Positions 5,719-7,336 of a stretch of DNA of 7,336 nucleotides are shown piece after piece; within the stretch, counting starts at the first letter, position 1; the number at the start of each line of letters is the position of its first letter. The translations under genes were made by a program, and so were the position numbers. The notes beneath the pieces were generated by a model. The model made no database searches, had not been told where the DNA came from, and saw only the letters and a program-made list of their open reading frames with translations. Source of the DNA: GCA-002694895 sp964436345 (GTDB lineage Bacteria; Chloroflexota; Dehalococcoidia; Lucifugimonadales; GCA-002694895); contig CAYTCC010000069.1 of assembly GCA_964436345.1 (NCBI GenBank), positions 1 to 7,336 on the forward strand, written 5' to 3'.

Positions 5719-5729
5719 TATCACTCCTT
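5719..5729 (-). promoter_or_regulatory. Shine-Dalgarno site that sets the DinB start
   Basis: AAGGAG (5729-5724, minus strand) is followed by TGATA and the ATG at 5718, an ideal five-base spacing. The in-frame GTG at 5724-5722 overlaps the site itself and cannot use it. This is the only strong Shine-Dalgarno sequence before any gene start visible in the window. Confidence 0.8.
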
Positions 5730-5746
5730 TTAAAAAATTAATTGAT

Positions 5747-5775
5747 ACATTAATAAACTATATATGTTAATTCAA
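5747..5775 (-). promoter_or_regulatory. Possible promoter of the DinB-like gene
   Basis: On the minus strand TTGAAT (5775-5770), a 17-base spacer and TAATGT (5752-5747) would start transcription near 5740, giving a leader of about 22 bases that includes the ribosome site. The -10 matches only the TAnnnT core, so the alternative that this gene is read from the acyl-CoA synthetase promoter remains open. Confidence 0.35.
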
Positions 5776-5783
5776 AAGTAATC

Positions 5784-7336
5784 CTAAAGTGAACCCTGGA
5801 TCCTTTTTTCTTTGCCAGCCCACTCTTTATCTCTTAATACATATTTTTGTATTTTCCCTGTTGCAGTTTTTGGTAAAGCCCCAAATTCAACATATTTTGG
5901 AGCTTTAAATCGAGCTATTCTTTCTTTTGCAAACTCAATCAATTCTTCTTCAGTTAATGTAACTCCCTCACGTGTCGTAACAAAAGCTTTAGGTACTTCA
6001 CCCCATTTATCATCAGGTACTCCTATAACACTTACTTCTGCAACACCTTCATTTTCCATTAAGACTTTTTCTACCTGTTGACTTGAAATATTTTCTCCAC
6101 CAGAAATTATTATATCTTTAGCTCTATCTTGTAATTCTATATATCCATCACTATGCCATACAGCAAGATCTCCGGAATGAAACCATCCGCCTGTAAATGC
6201 TTTATCCGTTGCTTCCTTATCATTAAAATAACCAGACATAACCATATTTCCGCGCATAACAACTTCACCCATATGCTCACCATCTTTAATAACATCATTC
6301 ATATTTTCATCTACTACTCTTAACCCGTCATCACCTGTTATATAAGGAACTCCTTGCCTAGATTTAATTTTTGCAAGATCTTCAGTGCTCATAGATTCCC
6401 ACGAAGGTTGATATGCACATGTTGTAACTGGACCGTAGGTTTCTGTTAATCCATATGAATGAATTATTTCAGCTCCCATTTGCTCTATACTTCTTATTAC
6501 TTGTGGAGCAGGTGGAGCACCTGCTGTCATAACAGTTAAACCACTTAAGTTTTGTCCCTTAGCATCCGGGCTCGTATACATTGCAGTTAAAACCGTAGGT
6601 GCACAACACATATTTGTAATATTCTCTTGAGCGATTAATTTATATATTTCATCAGGTCGGACTTGTCTCAAACACACATGTGTACCTCCAACTGCTGTTA
6701 CTGCCCACGGGTAACACCATCCATTACAATGAAACATGGGTAATGTCCATAGATAATTTGTTTTAGAAGACATACCCGATTCCAATACGTTTCCCAAAGC
6801 AGAAATATAAGCTCCTCTTGAATGATATAGTACGCCTTTTGGCATTCCTGTAGTTCCAGATGTGTAATTAATAGTCACAGGATCTTCTTCAGATTCTAAA
6901 GTAATAGAATGCTCACCCTCCGGAGAACTCAATAAAAATTGCTCATATTCAATAGATTCAATATTCTTATTTTCAGGTTCTGTATCAATGATTTGAACAA
7001 AACATTTGATATTATTGAGTTCAGGTTTAATTTTTTCAATGATATCTCCATATTCTGAATCAAAAACAAGAATTTTAGCTTCAGAATGATTTAAAATATA
7101 CGCTATTTCCCTTCCTGATAATCTAATATTTATTGCTACTAACACAGCTCCTATTTTCAAAGGAGCAAAATGCCCTTCAAGCATCTCTGGAATATTTGGA
7201 ACTAAAAATCCTACTTTTTCTCCTCTTCCTAATCCTTGTGATTTTAATGCTCCTGCAAGTTTATGCACCCTATCGGAAAATTCTTGATATGTATATGAAC
7301 GATCTCCATATTTAATTGCAGGTTTATTTGGGTATA
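5784..7336 (-). CDS. AMP-forming acyl-CoA synthetase, N-terminus beyond the window
   Basis: Enzymes of this class activate a carboxylic acid with ATP to an acyl-adenylate and pass it to coenzyme A, in the cytoplasm. The frame is open from the right edge (first full codon 7334-7332) and gives 516 residues starting YPNKPAIKYGDRSYTYQEFS, so only a few tens of residues should be missing. A GTG at 7268 is internal, not the start. Motifs of the adenylate-forming (ANL) superfamily are complete: the phosphate loop YTSGTTGMPKG (coded at about 6838-6870), LPMFHCNGWCYPW, HSYGLTETYGP, GWFHSGDLAVWHSDGYIELQ with DRAKDIIISGGENIS (the hinge and A8 loop), and PKTATGKIQK with the catalytic lysine near the C-terminus. 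The pattern suits medium- or long-chain acyl, aromatic or methylmercaptopropionate ligases (FadD, AAE and DmdB types); I cannot choose the substrate. The DinB-like gene follows. Confidence 0.95.
   Translation of the reverse strand, partial: YPNKPAIKYGDRSYTYQEFSDRVHKLAGALKSQGLGRGEKVGFLVPNIPEMLEGHFAPLKIGAVLVAINIRLSGREIAYILNHSEAKILVFDSEYGDIIEKIKPELNNIKCFVQIIDTEPENKNIESIEYEQFLLSSPEGEHSITLESEEDPVTINYTSGTTGMPKGVLYHSRGAYISALGNVLESGMSSKTNYLWTLPMFHCNGWCYPWAVTAVGGTHVCLRQVRPDEIYKLIAQENITNMCCAPTVLTAMYTSPDAKGQNLSGLTVMTAGAPPAPQVIRSIEQMGAEIIHSYGLTETYGPVTTCAYQPSWESMSTEDLAKIKSRQGVPYITGDDGLRVVDENMNDVIKDGEHMGEVVMRGNMVMSGYFNDKEATDKAFTGGWFHSGDLAVWHSDGYIELQDRAKDIIISGGENISSQQVEKVLMENEGVAEVSVIGVPDDKWGEVPKAFVTTREGVTLTEEELIEFAKERIARFKAPKYVEFGALPKTATGKIQKYVLRDKEWAGKEKRIQGSL

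Noticed and set aside
5812..6081. Plus-strand open frame of 89 codons
   Set aside because: It is antisense to the conserved C-terminal domain of the acyl-CoA synthetase.
7133..7315. Plus-strand open frame of 60 codons with a leucine-rich, membrane-like stretch
   Set aside because: It is antisense to the acyl-CoA synthetase N-terminal domain; the leucine run comes from the AT-rich complement.

Overview
This AT-rich window (roughly 30% GC by eye) is bacterial and densely coded. It carries nine intact or edge-cut protein genes and one decayed gene, with no RNA genes, insertion sequences, CRISPR arrays or phage genes that I can see. The gene set (an AMP-forming acyl-CoA synthetase, a DinB-like protein, a DsrE-like protein, a cytosolic GH43-like propeller protein, an NTF2-like protein and a RimJ/RimL-type acetyltransferase) is what I would expect from a free-living, streamlined, probably marine bacterium. 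Several genes have a TATAAT-type -10 box exactly six bases before the start codon, which implies leaderless mRNAs. That would fit Chloroflexota- or Actinomycetota-like lineages better than typical Proteobacteria. The phylum is only a guess.

Left part (1-2610). A decayed P-loop kinase gene (FlaR-like) on the minus strand runs off the left edge. It diverges from a plus-strand GNAT acetyltransferase (431-1105). Convergent to that gene is a minus-strand pair: an NTF2-like protein (2194-2610), then 13 bases later a GH43-like five-bladed beta-propeller protein (1188-2180).

Middle part (2611-4743). An SRAP/HMCES-family protein, which shields abasic sites in single-stranded DNA (2660-3313, minus), diverges from a Qnr/McbG-like pentapeptide-repeat protein (3398-3988, plus). 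Their 84-base gap holds two facing TATAAT boxes and a perfect 8-bp inverted repeat. A 211-residue protein of unknown function follows (4108-4743, plus).

Right part (4744-7336). A DsrE-like protein without the usual cysteine (4814-5176) has a textbook sigma-70 promoter placing +1 on its ATG. It converges, with only 11 bases between, on a DinB-like protein (5188-5718, minus), which does have a strong Shine-Dalgarno site. Upstream of DinB is an acyl-CoA synthetase (5784-7336, minus) whose N-terminus lies beyond the right edge.

Most genes look like single-gene functions, not one pathway. The clearest structural signal is the promoter layout: four promoters between 265 and 3400 place TATAAT a fixed distance from a TTGA-like element, and two of them share 18 of 20 bases. 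I did not find a convincing new multi-gene system. The best leads are the shared promoter element, the symmetric divergent promoter between the SRAP and pentapeptide genes, and the unknown gene at 4108.
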